Shown: positions 17,401-24,178 of the stretch, piece by piece | Position numbering within the stretch: position 1 is the stretch's first letter | Layout of the letters: the number at the start of each line of letters is the position of its first letter | Assembly (NCBI GenBank): GCA_003523055.1 | Contig: DPHC01000002.1 | Location: 216,261 to 244,377 of the forward strand | Source: Dehalococcoidia bacterium | GTDB taxonomy: Bacteria > Chloroflexota > Dehalococcoidia > Lucifugimonadales > UBA3495 | Length of the DNA stretch: 28,117 bases | Direction: 5' to 3' | Program-made: the position numbers and the translations under genes | The notes under the pieces: generated by a model | What the model saw: the letters and a program-made list of their open reading frames with translations, nothing else | Told to the model about the DNA's origin: nothing | Databases searched by the model: none

Positions 17401-18610
17401 ACTCCCAAGAGTAGAAGAATTATTCGAAGCAAGAGTACCAAAAGGTGCCGCTTATCTTGCTGAAATAGCAGGGAAAGTCCTAATTGAAGAAGACGACACG
17501 AGTAAAATCATTAGTATAATTAGTGAACAAGAATTTTCTGAAGACTATGAGATTCCAAAAGAATACAAATTATTAGTTGCTAATGGAGAAAACGTTGAGC
17601 CTGGAACAATTCTCGGTTACAGCGATAGCAAAGATGAAACTCATGAAATTATTGCTACTACAGGCGGCTTGGTCGCCTTAACTGGCACTACATTGTCCAT
17701 CACTTGGGAAGACATTGAAGAACGCCAATTGGAAATTCCTTTATCTGCATACCTGTTAGTTTCAGATGGAGATGAAGTCAATGCAGGAGATCCAATAACT
17801 CCCGGTCCTAAGAACCCACACGATATTCTACGTATACAAGGTACTGAAGCTCTTCAGAAATACTTAATAGCCGAGGTACAATCTGTGTATAGATCTCAAG
17901 GAGTTAGTATTCACGATAAACATATAGAAGTTATCGTAAGTCAGATGTTGCGACGTGTTAATGTGGATACCCCTGGTGACACTGAGTATATCCCAGGACA
18001 AATAGTGGAAATCAAAAAATTCACCGAACTCAATATGAATATGCAATCAATGGGCAAAGAACCTGCGGCTGCCCACCCTATGTTGCTAGGAATCACTCGC
18101 GCATCATTGCTAACTGACAGTTTCTTAGCAGCTGCTTCATTCCAAGAAACAACGCGAGTACTTACCCAAGCTGCAATCAGTGGTGCTCATGATAAATTAC
18201 AAGGTCTAAAAGAAAATGTGATTATCGGTAGACTCATACCTGCTAAATTAGACACACCTGAAATGCGAGAGCTACTAGCAACTGAAAAAGTGGAGCAGAT
18301 TTTAGAACCTGCCGACATACAAGCACAGAAATGGCTAGATGGTGACTCTAATAAAATGGTAGATGACTCACAAAACAATTCATCAGGAGAAAATACCAGT
18401 GCTACCGATAACCCGGACGAAAATGACGTTGCACCAGAATCTGGCACTGATGACTCTATGCTGTCTATAGTAGACGAAAACCTGTTCGATGCTGAAGTAG
18501 TGAATACCGAAGCATCAGAAGAAGCAATACAATCCATATTTGATGGAAACGATGTAATAGAACTCCCTGAAGATCCATCAGACGATGACGCACCAATAGA
18601 AGGATTTTAA
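14402..18610 (+). CDS. rpoC: DNA-directed RNA polymerase subunit beta'
   Basis: This beta' subunit has 1402 aa and carries the active-site magnesium motif NADFDGD with Asp537, Asp539 and Asp541. The N-terminal zinc ribbon (CFCGKYKR...CDRCGVEV, near residues 60-85) is intact. So is the second zinc site, Cys866, Cys939, Cys946 and Cys949. The trigger-loop segment MRTFHTGGIA lies near residue 983. Residues about 151-228 form a Glu/Gln/Ser-rich, coiled-coil-like insert absent from E. coli, comparable to inserts at the same place in actinobacterial and other beta' subunits. The last ~90 residues (from about 1312) are an acidic low-complexity tail. The ATG directly follows the rpoB TAA, with GGAGG at 14389-14393 inside rpoB, so translation is probably coupled. 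pyrD follows after 39 bp. Confidence 0.99.
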   Translation: MVGLSDARDISTDSRNFNALKISIASPEQILNWSHGEVTKPETINYRTLRPEKDGLFCEKLFGPTKDWECFCGKYKRIRYRGVICDRCGVEVTRSKVRRERMAHIQLAAPVAHIWFSKTTPSRLGLLLDLSPRNLERVLYFAQHIIISVDEESKQQLSEESEALLERNQRLLTESFEEQMSTLNANLENAKDNSEASKEAQSQIESVKSQYDEQMSVYDQEHQQLVDDFSDMIPQKLITESKYRELNEKYADAFDAGMGAEAIQKILRGVDLHILKAELAEEMKSTSGQKRKKAIKRLRVVEAFRGSGNHVSDMIMSVLPVLPPELRPMVQLDGGRFATSDLNDLYRRVINRNNRLKRLIELGAPDIIIRNEKRMLQESVDALIDNGRRGRPIQGSHNHKLKSLSDLLRGKQGRFRQNLLGKRVDYSGRSVIVVGPELHMDQCGLPKKMALELFKPFVMHKLVLLGISPNIKSAKRMVERARPEVWDILEDVIKDRPVMLNRAPTLHRLGIQAFMPILIEGNAIQLHPLVCTAFNADFDGDQMAAHVPLSRLAVQEAKAIMLSTHNMLSPASGDPQVAPTLDMVMGCYYLTQMIDNTKNNLTTFHDADEARIAHASDIVGLRDKITIISALKPGAEENMETTLGRIIFNEILPDIIPFRNIIMDRGAIRDLTAELYLTLTNEETANALDAIKGIGFKYATVSGTTIAIADIQVPEGKDEIIDKATQKVDDLEELYLSGLMSEDERYVLAVDAWTAASDETEKLVQNELHKFGGMADMAISGAKGNIAQIKQMAGMRGLMSNPKGRIIDLPIKSSFREGLTALEYFISTHGARKGLADTALRTADSGYLTRRLVDISQEIIVFEEDCETISSFWLNPREDDETGTTIGERSIGRVAASPIANPITGEIIVDRNETITKELAAKIVEAKLLEIPVRSALHCEALRGVCKACYGILPATGKVADIGQAVGIIAAQSIGEPGTQLTMRTFHTGGIASAVDITSGLPRVEELFEARVPKGAAYLAEIAGKVLIEEDDTSKIISIISEQEFSEDYEIPKEYKLLVANGENVEPGTILGYSDSKDETHEIIATTGGLVALTGTTLSITWEDIEERQLEIPLSAYLLVSDGDEVNAGDPITPGPKNPHDILRIQGTEALQKYLIAEVQSVYRSQGVSIHDKHIEVIVSQMLRRVNVDTPGDTEYIPGQIVEIKKFTELNMNMQSMGKEPAAAHPMLLGITRASLLTDSFLAAASFQETTRVLTQAAISGAHDKLQGLKENVIIGRLIPAKLDTPEMRELLATEKVEQILEPADIQAQKWLDGDSNKMVDDSQNNSSGENTSATDNPDENDVAPESGTDDSMLSIVDENLFDAEVVNTEASEEAIQSIFDGNDVIELPEDPSDDDAPIEGF

Positions 18611-18649
18611 GTTGATAGAAGCGGATACATATAATATAAACACGGAACT

Positions 18650-19591
18650 ATGCTAGAAACATCCGTTAATTTAATCCCGGATAAATTAGACCTGAATAGC
18701 CCCATAATCATTGCATCTGGCACTTTCGGATACGATGGTTATGGGAGAGGGTACGATACTTTTGATTCTCTCTCCAAGTTAGGGGCTGTAATTCCAAAAA
18801 CGTTTACCATGAATCCTAGAACAGGTAATCCTGAACCTCGGTGGTATCCTATTTCGTTCAGGCAAGGCTTAGAAGATGGAGAAACCATACTATTAAATTC
18901 AGTCGGATTAACCAACCCCGGTATAGACGACGGGATTAAATACCTCAAATCGGTAAAGACCTCTATGCCAATACCTATTTTTGGAAGTATCTCCGGCGAC
19001 AGTGTTGAAGAATTCACACTAATGGCATCAAAAATAAACGGAACACAAACATGTCATGCCTTAGAGCTCAATCTCAGTTGCCCTAATACTGAAACAGGAA
19101 GCATGTTTAGCCACGACAAAGACTTAGTACACGATGTCATCAAGAATGTTACCGGAAATATAGCATTGCCTGTAATAGCCAAATTGTCACCTAATGTGCC
19201 AAATATAGTAGAAATTGCCAAAGCAGCAGTTGGAGCAGGTGCACAAGCTTTAACTATTTCCAACACCATACCGGCTCTAAAAATAGATATAAAGACTGGC
19301 AGCCCAGTCTTAGGTAACATTTGGGGCGGGCTATCTGGAAAGAGCCTAAAACCAATATCTCTGGCTCTCATATATCAAATACGAAAAGCATTAGACATAC
19401 CTATAATAGGAGTAGGTGGAGTATTTTCTGCTGAAGACATTATCGAATATATAATGGCTGGGGCTCAGGCTGTTCAAATAGGGAGTGCCAATTTGGCCAG
19501 CTTGCAATCACCTATCAAAATCCATGCTGATTTAGAACAATTCATGTATGAAAATAAGTTAAAAAACCTGCGGGACATAAAGACGATTTAA
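18650..19591 (+). CDS. pyrD: dihydroorotate dehydrogenase, class 1 (catalytic subunit, PyrDB-like)
   Basis: It oxidises dihydroorotate to orotate in pyrimidine synthesis, using FMN. The 313-aa sequence starts with the class 1B-like SPIIIASGTFGYDGYGRG block. It contains LLNSVGLTNPG, the active-site loop ELNLSCPNTE with the class 1 catalytic Cys144, AKLSPNV, and the phosphate-binding GVGGVFSAEDIIEYIMAGA. Class 2 enzymes have Ser at that position and an N-terminal membrane helix; neither is present here. Class 1B enzymes normally work with the iron-sulphur flavoprotein PyrK, but no pyrK is adjacent. It lies 39 bp downstream of rpoC and probably shares its transcript. The start ATG has only a weak CGGA upstream, and no better start is nearby. 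Confidence 0.93.
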   Translation: MLETSVNLIPDKLDLNSPIIIASGTFGYDGYGRGYDTFDSLSKLGAVIPKTFTMNPRTGNPEPRWYPISFRQGLEDGETILLNSVGLTNPGIDDGIKYLKSVKTSMPIPIFGSISGDSVEEFTLMASKINGTQTCHALELNLSCPNTETGSMFSHDKDLVHDVIKNVTGNIALPVIAKLSPNVPNIVEIAKAAVGAGAQALTISNTIPALKIDIKTGSPVLGNIWGGLSGKSLKPISLALIYQIRKALDIPIIGVGGVFSAEDIIEYIMAGAQAVQIGSANLASLQSPIKIHADLEQFMYENKLKNLRDIKTI

Positions 19592-19710
19592 TTCAGCACG
19601 CTTTTCCTATGCAATTGACGATTGGAATATTTTGAAATTATCTGGTAAATTGCTTTGGGATAATGGGGTCCATGCCTAAAAAACACAACTTTAATTTATA
19701 TAGGATGGTA

Positions 19711-20487
19711 ATGGTTAAAAATAATAGCGTAGCTCTAATCACAGGATCAGCGTCAGGCATAGGGGCTGCTACAGCAAATCAACTGGCTCAATCTGGCTCA
19801 CATGTAGTTATTAATTATTCACGTAATGAATCCGGAGCTATGTCAACGGCAGAAATTTGCGCAAGCTACGGCGTCGAAACATTAGTAATAAAAGCCGATG
19901 TTTCGGAGCAAAATGAATGCAATGCATTGGTGTCTGCAGCATATGAAAAATGGGGACGAATTGATCACCTTGTAAACAATGCTGGCATTTCAATCTTTTC
20001 ACATGGTACTGATTTAGACACATTAACAGATGAGGATTTTATTAATTTGTACCATGTGAATCTAGTCGGTCCATTTCATATGGTAAAAGCTGCCCATAAA
20101 TACATTAAACAAAGTCCTAACGGATCTATTGTTAACGTATCATCAATTTCTAGTGTAACTGGTTCTGGAAGTTCCATAGCCTACGCAGCGTCCAAAGGCG
20201 CTTTAAATACTCTCACCAAATCACTTGCACGTATGCTAGCTCCTGAAATAAGAGTGAATGCTGTATTGCCAGGAGTAGCTAACACATCTTGGTGGACCAA
20301 AGGTATCGGAGAAGGAAACCACAAAAAACTCATGGACTCTTTTAAAGAAAAAGTACCATTGCAAGAAGTTTGTTCTGCAGAATCAGTTGCCGAAACTATC
20401 ACGTGGTTACTGACAGGAGCTAAGCATATTACTGGAGAAACTTTACTGATTGACTCAGGTACTCACTTAATAACCTTTCAACCTTAA
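19711..20487 (+). CDS. SDR family NAD(P)-dependent oxidoreductase
   Basis: This is a classical short-chain dehydrogenase/reductase, 258 aa from ATG 19711, a typical length. The cofactor motif TGSASGIG occupies residues 11-18, NNAG is present, and the catalytic triad is Ser145, Tyr158 and Lys162 (YAASK). It is followed by VNAVLPGVANT and a C-terminal GETLLIDSG segment typical of FabG-like members. An upstream in-frame ATG at 19663 would add 16 polar residues not expected in the family. ATG 19711 is preceded by AGG at 19702-19704 and places the Rossmann strand at the usual distance. The MBL-fold gene begins 25 bp later, so the two are probably coexpressed. Substrate and direction of the reaction are not predictable; a ketone or alcohol intermediate of a catabolic route is a reasonable guess. 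Confidence 0.9.
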   Translation: MVKNNSVALITGSASGIGAATANQLAQSGSHVVINYSRNESGAMSTAEICASYGVETLVIKADVSEQNECNALVSAAYEKWGRIDHLVNNAGISIFSHGTDLDTLTDEDFINLYHVNLVGPFHMVKAAHKYIKQSPNGSIVNVSSISSVTGSGSSIAYAASKGALNTLTKSLARMLAPEIRVNAVLPGVANTSWWTKGIGEGNHKKLMDSFKEKVPLQEVCSAESVAETITWLLTGAKHITGETLLIDSGTHLITFQP

Positions 20488-20512
20488 TCTAAATTTACGA
20501 ATCAGGATAAAA

Positions 20513-21601
20513 ATGGAACATAAAATACTTCTGCCTGGCGACGAACAAGGTAACAATGCAATCCTGGAATACACGTTCCCTAACGGCATGGTTGTGAATG
20601 CTATAGGAGTACCTCAATCTTGGGATACTCCTCTCGGTCCAACATGGAGTTATATAATTAAGCATGACAAATTAACAGTGATAGATCCTGGTTGCTATGG
20701 ATCAATTACCACGTTGGCAAATGGGCTGGAATATCTAGGTTATTCGCTGAGTTCAGTTGGCAATGTCATCATCAGCCACGGTCACATGGACCATGATGGC
20801 AATACGTTGGGAGTGCTAACTGAATCTGGAGCAGATTTATATGCTCATGAAGTGTATCCAGCATTGAAAGAATTAGATCGTTGGGAAATTGAACATGCAT
20901 GGCGTAATAGTTATTCAGAATTTCCGGAAATGGACGACCCTGATGTAATTGACCGGGTTAAAGTAAACGAAAATCAAACCAAACACCTAGGAGTAACTCA
21001 TCCCGTAACAGATGGTGAAAATCACGGAGCTTTTAAATTTATATACACTCCGGGGCATTCTCCAGATGAGCTATGTATTAAACTTGATAACGTGTTATTT
21101 TCAGGTGACCATATACTGCCGAAAATAACCCCACATCCAAGTATGAGTCTCAGCTATGTTCCTTTCAAATCATTGCTACCGAAAGGATACCAAGACGGTA
21201 ATGACTACTATGGCTTAGCAACATACATAAAATCCCTGAAAAAAACGCAACAGTTATTAGACATAGATATAGTCTTTGCCGCTCATCGAACTTTCAGATA
21301 CGATCAATTTCATTTGATCGGAATGGAACGAGCAGACGAAATCATACTGCACCACAAAGAACGATGCTGGGAAATGCTAAAGTTAATTCAGGCCGGGGTC
21401 ACGGACCTCGAGCAATTAACCAGAAAAATGTTTTCCAATAGAGTGTTAGAAGGATCTCAATACTATTCGGCATTCACCGAAAATATTAGCCATCTGGAAT
21501 TACTAAGAGATGCTGGAGATGTGTCTTTTGAATCAGCCGGATTTGTGCATCCTACTCCGACGGGAACAGATAATTTCTCTCAGATGATTGATGCTTTTTA
21601 A
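20513..21601 (+). CDS. MBL-fold metallo-hydrolase
   Basis: This 362-aa protein has the metallo-beta-lactamase fold with a full dinuclear metal set: His89, His91, Asp93 and His94 (HGHMDH), His182 (PGHSPDE), Asp199 (FSGDH) and His258 (AAHRTF). This is the layout of glyoxalase II-like and LACTB2-like hydrolases that cleave thioesters, lactones or related esters. No signal peptide is visible, so it is likely cytoplasmic. The C-terminal ~100 residues are helical (ERADEIILHHKERCWEML) and resemble the accessory winged-helix-like end of LACTB2-type proteins. AGGAT at 20504-20508 precedes the ATG. Coupling with the SDR gene 25 bp upstream suggests a shared degradative or detoxification pathway. The specific substrate is unknown. 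Confidence 0.9.
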   Translation: MEHKILLPGDEQGNNAILEYTFPNGMVVNAIGVPQSWDTPLGPTWSYIIKHDKLTVIDPGCYGSITTLANGLEYLGYSLSSVGNVIISHGHMDHDGNTLGVLTESGADLYAHEVYPALKELDRWEIEHAWRNSYSEFPEMDDPDVIDRVKVNENQTKHLGVTHPVTDGENHGAFKFIYTPGHSPDELCIKLDNVLFSGDHILPKITPHPSMSLSYVPFKSLLPKGYQDGNDYYGLATYIKSLKKTQQLLDIDIVFAAHRTFRYDQFHLIGMERADEIILHHKERCWEMLKLIQAGVTDLEQLTRKMFSNRVLEGSQYYSAFTENISHLELLRDAGDVSFESAGFVHPTPTGTDNFSQMIDAF

Positions 21602-21654
21602 ATGCTTCTTTATAGAATAAAGTTAGGAACTACGTTGCGCTTGTGACTACTTAT

Positions 21655-22011
21655 TCAATCGTTGTCTTTGGTAAACCACGACTTGGTTTGTACAGTTTTG
21701 TCAGATTTATGGTCAATAATTTTCCCTTCGATAAACCAAATTACTTTTGCTAAAAACGACGACACTGCCAATCCTACTCCGAATCCTATAGGGAATGTAA
21801 AAAACGTTGACGCTATCATGAAAACTATAATTACATCCCATTGCATATCCATTCCATAAGGTTGGTCAATATTAGGCGCTGCGTTCCAAGCAAAATAATC
21901 GTAAATCCTATCGTACCCTATAGTTGCAATTATGATCCCTAGTGCAACTGCGATCAATATATGTATATAAGATTTTTTCATAAACAAGTTGTCTAATATA
22001 AATTTTTTCAT
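21655..22011 (-). CDS. small membrane protein of unknown function
   Basis: I do not recognise a family. From the ATG at 22011 the product is 118 aa with a Lys-containing N-terminus. One hydrophobic helix (YIHILIAVALGIIIATIG) is followed by a short aromatic, Asp-containing loop. A longer hydrophobic region (VIIVFMIASTFFTFPIGFGV, continuing LAVSSFLAKVIWFI) is probably one or two more helices, and the tail is a charged Lys/Asp sequence. The GTG at 22050 is unlikely because the predicted transcript starts at about 22049. ATG 22011 has AAAAGAG roughly 9 nt upstream, and ATG 21981 is a third option. It is transcribed alone, opposite to its neighbours. Its promoter lies in the intergenic region shared with the transporter operon. 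Confidence 0.6.
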   Translation of the reverse strand: MKKFILDNLFMKKSYIHILIAVALGIIIATIGYDRIYDYFAWNAAPNIDQPYGMDMQWDVIIVFMIASTFFTFPIGFGVGLAVSSFLAKVIWFIEGKIIDHKSDKTVQTKSWFTKDND

Positions 22012-22055
22012 AAATAAGGACTCTTTTAAAATTTTTTTTTTGATGTTCACAATTT

Positions 22056-22083
22056 AGTATAGCAAAATAACATATATGTACAA
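22056..22083 (-). promoter_or_regulatory. extended -10 promoter of the small membrane protein gene
   Basis: On the minus strand, TATACT (22061-22056) is preceded by TG one base upstream, giving the extended -10 pattern TGCTATACT. A partial -35, TTGTAC (22083-22078), lies 16 bp further up. Predicted initiation is near 22049, giving a leader of about 38 nt to ATG 22011. The stretch 22084-22240 between this and the transporter promoter shows no gene or convincing structure. Confidence 0.5.
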
Positions 22084-22240
22084 CTTCTTCATCGCATATT
22101 ATGATGCAGGCTATACTGTGATTACTTTTTTAGGTTCAAATATAAAGCCACAGCAGTTACTTGGATATCAAATTCATCAAATATAATTTCCCTTTAAACA
22201 GAATTTAATTGTCATATTGAACTTTATGCCGAAGCGACTC

Positions 22241-22269
22241 TTGACAGCTACGAATCGTTATAATAGTCT
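22241..22269 (+). promoter_or_regulatory. promoter of the peptide transporter operon
   Basis: A perfect TTGACA at 22241-22246 is followed 17 bp later by TAGTCT (22264-22269), which keeps the three most conserved -10 bases. A perfect TATAAT also lies at 22259-22264, but only 12 bp from the -35 box. Either start point leaves a short leader of about 20-27 nt with GGAGGAG at 22287-22293. Confidence 0.5.
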
Positions 22270-22297
22270 GTACCGTACATCTTATTGGAGGAGAACT

Positions 22298-24088
22298 ATG
22301 AAAGTTTCTCGTATATTTAGCGTGAAAGCGCTTTTAACAATAGCAATGCTATCAGCATTAACAGTCGGAATCGTCGCTTGCGGCGGATCTGATACTTCTG
22401 AATCTAGTTCCAGCGCTTCAAGTTCTGCAGCAGCTGCTCCCACAGCAGCACCAGCAGCAGCAGCAGCTACAGAGACAGAATCAACTAGTTCAGATGAGAG
22501 GATAACCGTACTGATAGCGGACCTCGAAGAGGAAAGAGTGTTCCCACCTTTAGCAGGAGGACCTGACGTAAAATACTTAAGGGTATTTATGGATGATATG
22601 TTCTCAACTATGGGCGGTGGTAACCTAGTTCCTGGTATAGTTAACAAATGGGAAGTTTCTGAAGATGGAACAACCTGGATAATTGACGTTACCACAGATA
22701 AAGGGATTAAATTCCATAATGGAGACCCATTGACGGTAAACGACGTCATGGTGAGCTTACAGCAGGAACGAGACCCTGAATTGGCTACTGCTTGGGCAGA
22801 AGCTGGATGTATGAACGTTACAGAAACTGCATACATCAAATATACTAAGTCACTCGACTTTGGACCCGGTGATGACCAGATAACCTATGCTCAAAACAGA
22901 GTTGCTTTGAACTTCCCGTTCAACTTCTCTCAGAGCTCCCAAGACGAAAAAGGGTTATTGCTACCAGGTAAATTCACAATGGACATGTGGGACGCTGCTA
23001 AAGGCAAAGAGAATAACATGGACTGCTTCGAAGACTTCGAAGAGAATCCTGTAGGATCTGGTCCTTTCAAACTCGCCAACTACGAATTGGGTATTAAATA
23101 CTCCTTTGATAGGAATGATGACTACTGGTTCACAAAAGCCAATGGTTTCATAGAAGACAGAATCCCTCAAGTCGGTGGAATCGACATGGAAGTTATCTTA
23201 GAACCTTCCACTCGATTAGCAGCTCTTCAATCTGGAGAAGCTGACCTAATTGAAGCTAACATGAACATCGTTCCAACTTTAGATGCTGACGATAACATGA
23301 GTGTTTTCTGGCAAGAAGAAAACTCCATGCTCTGGATGATCTACATTGACTGTTGGGAAGAAGACATGTGGTGCTTCCAAAAAGATGCTAGACAAGCATT
23401 ACAATATGGTACTGATACCCGTGCAATCCAAGAAGCTTTGTACGGCAAAGGTGCTACTCACGAAGGTCATGGCTGGGCTACTTCCAACGCATTGGGTTAC
23501 AGCTCAGACCTAGATGGATTCCCATATGATCCAGCAAAAGCTGCAGAACTCTGGGCTTCAGCCGGATTAGATGACTCCTTAGTCTTCAAAGTTTGGACCT
23601 GGGAAGCAGGTTCATTCCCATTCTTACCACAAGTTGCTGAATTAATGGCAGCGGACTGGAAGAAGAGCGTTGGTATAACTGTTGACATCGAAATCGGTGA
23701 CCAGGCTGCTATTAAGCAACAATGGAACAACCGATCACTCCCTGGTGACATGCTCATCAGAGACAACGAAGCTCGTTACGACGGTACCAGTATCACAACT
23801 GGTCACTACTGTAACCACGACGCTCGTTGGAGAGTTAACGAACCCGAGACAGCTGACGGAGCTGCTCGATGCGACAAAATTAAGGAACTCGCTTTGAATC
23901 ACGTCGTGACTGGACAAGAACAACACGATAACTTCAACGCTGCATACAAGTTCATCAAAGATGAATCTATGCACTGGGGACCGTTCTACTCGAACGTACC
24001 TTGGGGAGCTGGTAAGAGAGTCGCAAACTACGAACCATGGAAGTTAGTACCTTACTTCACTGCACCATGGACTATTTCGTTAAAATAA
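22298..24088 (+). CDS. family 5 (peptide-type) ABC transporter substrate-binding lipoprotein
   Basis: It captures substrate outside the membrane and delivers it to the permeases encoded downstream. The start at ATG 22298 follows GGAGGAG at 22287-22293; an upstream ATG at 22217 would bury the signal peptide. The 596-aa product begins with a lipoprotein signal sequence ending in the lipobox IVAC with acylated Cys28. A Ser/Ala/Thr/Pro low-complexity tether follows to about residue 65. The solute-binding protein family 5 fold then begins, with the hallmark segments LVPGIVNKWEVSEDGTTW and KFHNGDPLTVNDV. Codon use differs from neighbours: by eye, Phe is TTC about 22 times and TTT about 4 times, versus roughly even use in the next gene, which implies high expression. 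Related proteins carry peptides, nickel, glycosides or opines, so the ligand is not certain. Confidence 0.94.
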   Translation: MKVSRIFSVKALLTIAMLSALTVGIVACGGSDTSESSSSASSSAAAAPTAAPAAAAATETESTSSDERITVLIADLEEERVFPPLAGGPDVKYLRVFMDDMFSTMGGGNLVPGIVNKWEVSEDGTTWIIDVTTDKGIKFHNGDPLTVNDVMVSLQQERDPELATAWAEAGCMNVTETAYIKYTKSLDFGPGDDQITYAQNRVALNFPFNFSQSSQDEKGLLLPGKFTMDMWDAAKGKENNMDCFEDFEENPVGSGPFKLANYELGIKYSFDRNDDYWFTKANGFIEDRIPQVGGIDMEVILEPSTRLAALQSGEADLIEANMNIVPTLDADDNMSVFWQEENSMLWMIYIDCWEEDMWCFQKDARQALQYGTDTRAIQEALYGKGATHEGHGWATSNALGYSSDLDGFPYDPAKAAELWASAGLDDSLVFKVWTWEAGSFPFLPQVAELMAADWKKSVGITVDIEIGDQAAIKQQWNNRSLPGDMLIRDNEARYDGTSITTGHYCNHDARWRVNEPETADGAARCDKIKELALNHVVTGQEQHDNFNAAYKFIKDESMHWGPFYSNVPWGAGKRVANYEPWKLVPYFTAPWTISLK

Positions 24089-24148
24089 ATCTTCAACATT
24101 AACTATTATTGTTGAGATCTAGTAGGGGGGGGGTAATACCCCCCCTAC
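24089..24148 (+). promoter_or_regulatory. tandem intra-operon hairpins between binding protein and permease genes
   Basis: Directly after the binding-protein stop, ATCT-T-CAACA (24089-24098) pairs with TGTTGAGAT (24110-24118): nine pairs with one bulged T and an 11-nt loop. A second, very strong hairpin pairs GTAGGGGGGG (24122-24131) with CCCCCCCTAC (24139-24148): ten pairs with a 7-nt loop. No T-run follows, so full termination is not expected. Such intra-operon structures commonly protect the upstream message or partly attenuate downstream genes, giving more binding protein than permease. The nine-G run is also a place where sequencing errors occur. Confidence 0.65.
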
Positions 24149-24178
24149 GCTTCATAAGCAAAAAATGGGGAGGTTACT

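Noticed and set aside
19615..19643. TTGACG with TTATCT 17 bp downstream as a promoter for the SDR gene
   Set aside because: The -10 match is poor and the region is AT-rich. Independent transcription of the SDR pair is possible but not supported enough to list.
21608..21622. CTTTAT/ATAAAG hairpin just after the MBL-fold gene
   Set aside because: Only six A:U-rich pairs with a 3-nt loop and no T-tract on the plus side, so it is too weak to call a terminator.
22125..22155. GGTTCAAAT near 22133, resembling a tRNA T-loop
   Set aside because: The flanking bases do not form a T-stem, and no acceptor, D or anticodon arm can be drawn around it.
22282..22839. 185-codon minus-strand frame opposite the binding protein
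   Set aside because: The Ala/Ser-rich composition simply mirrors the linker codons of the real gene on the other strand. No start signal or motif.
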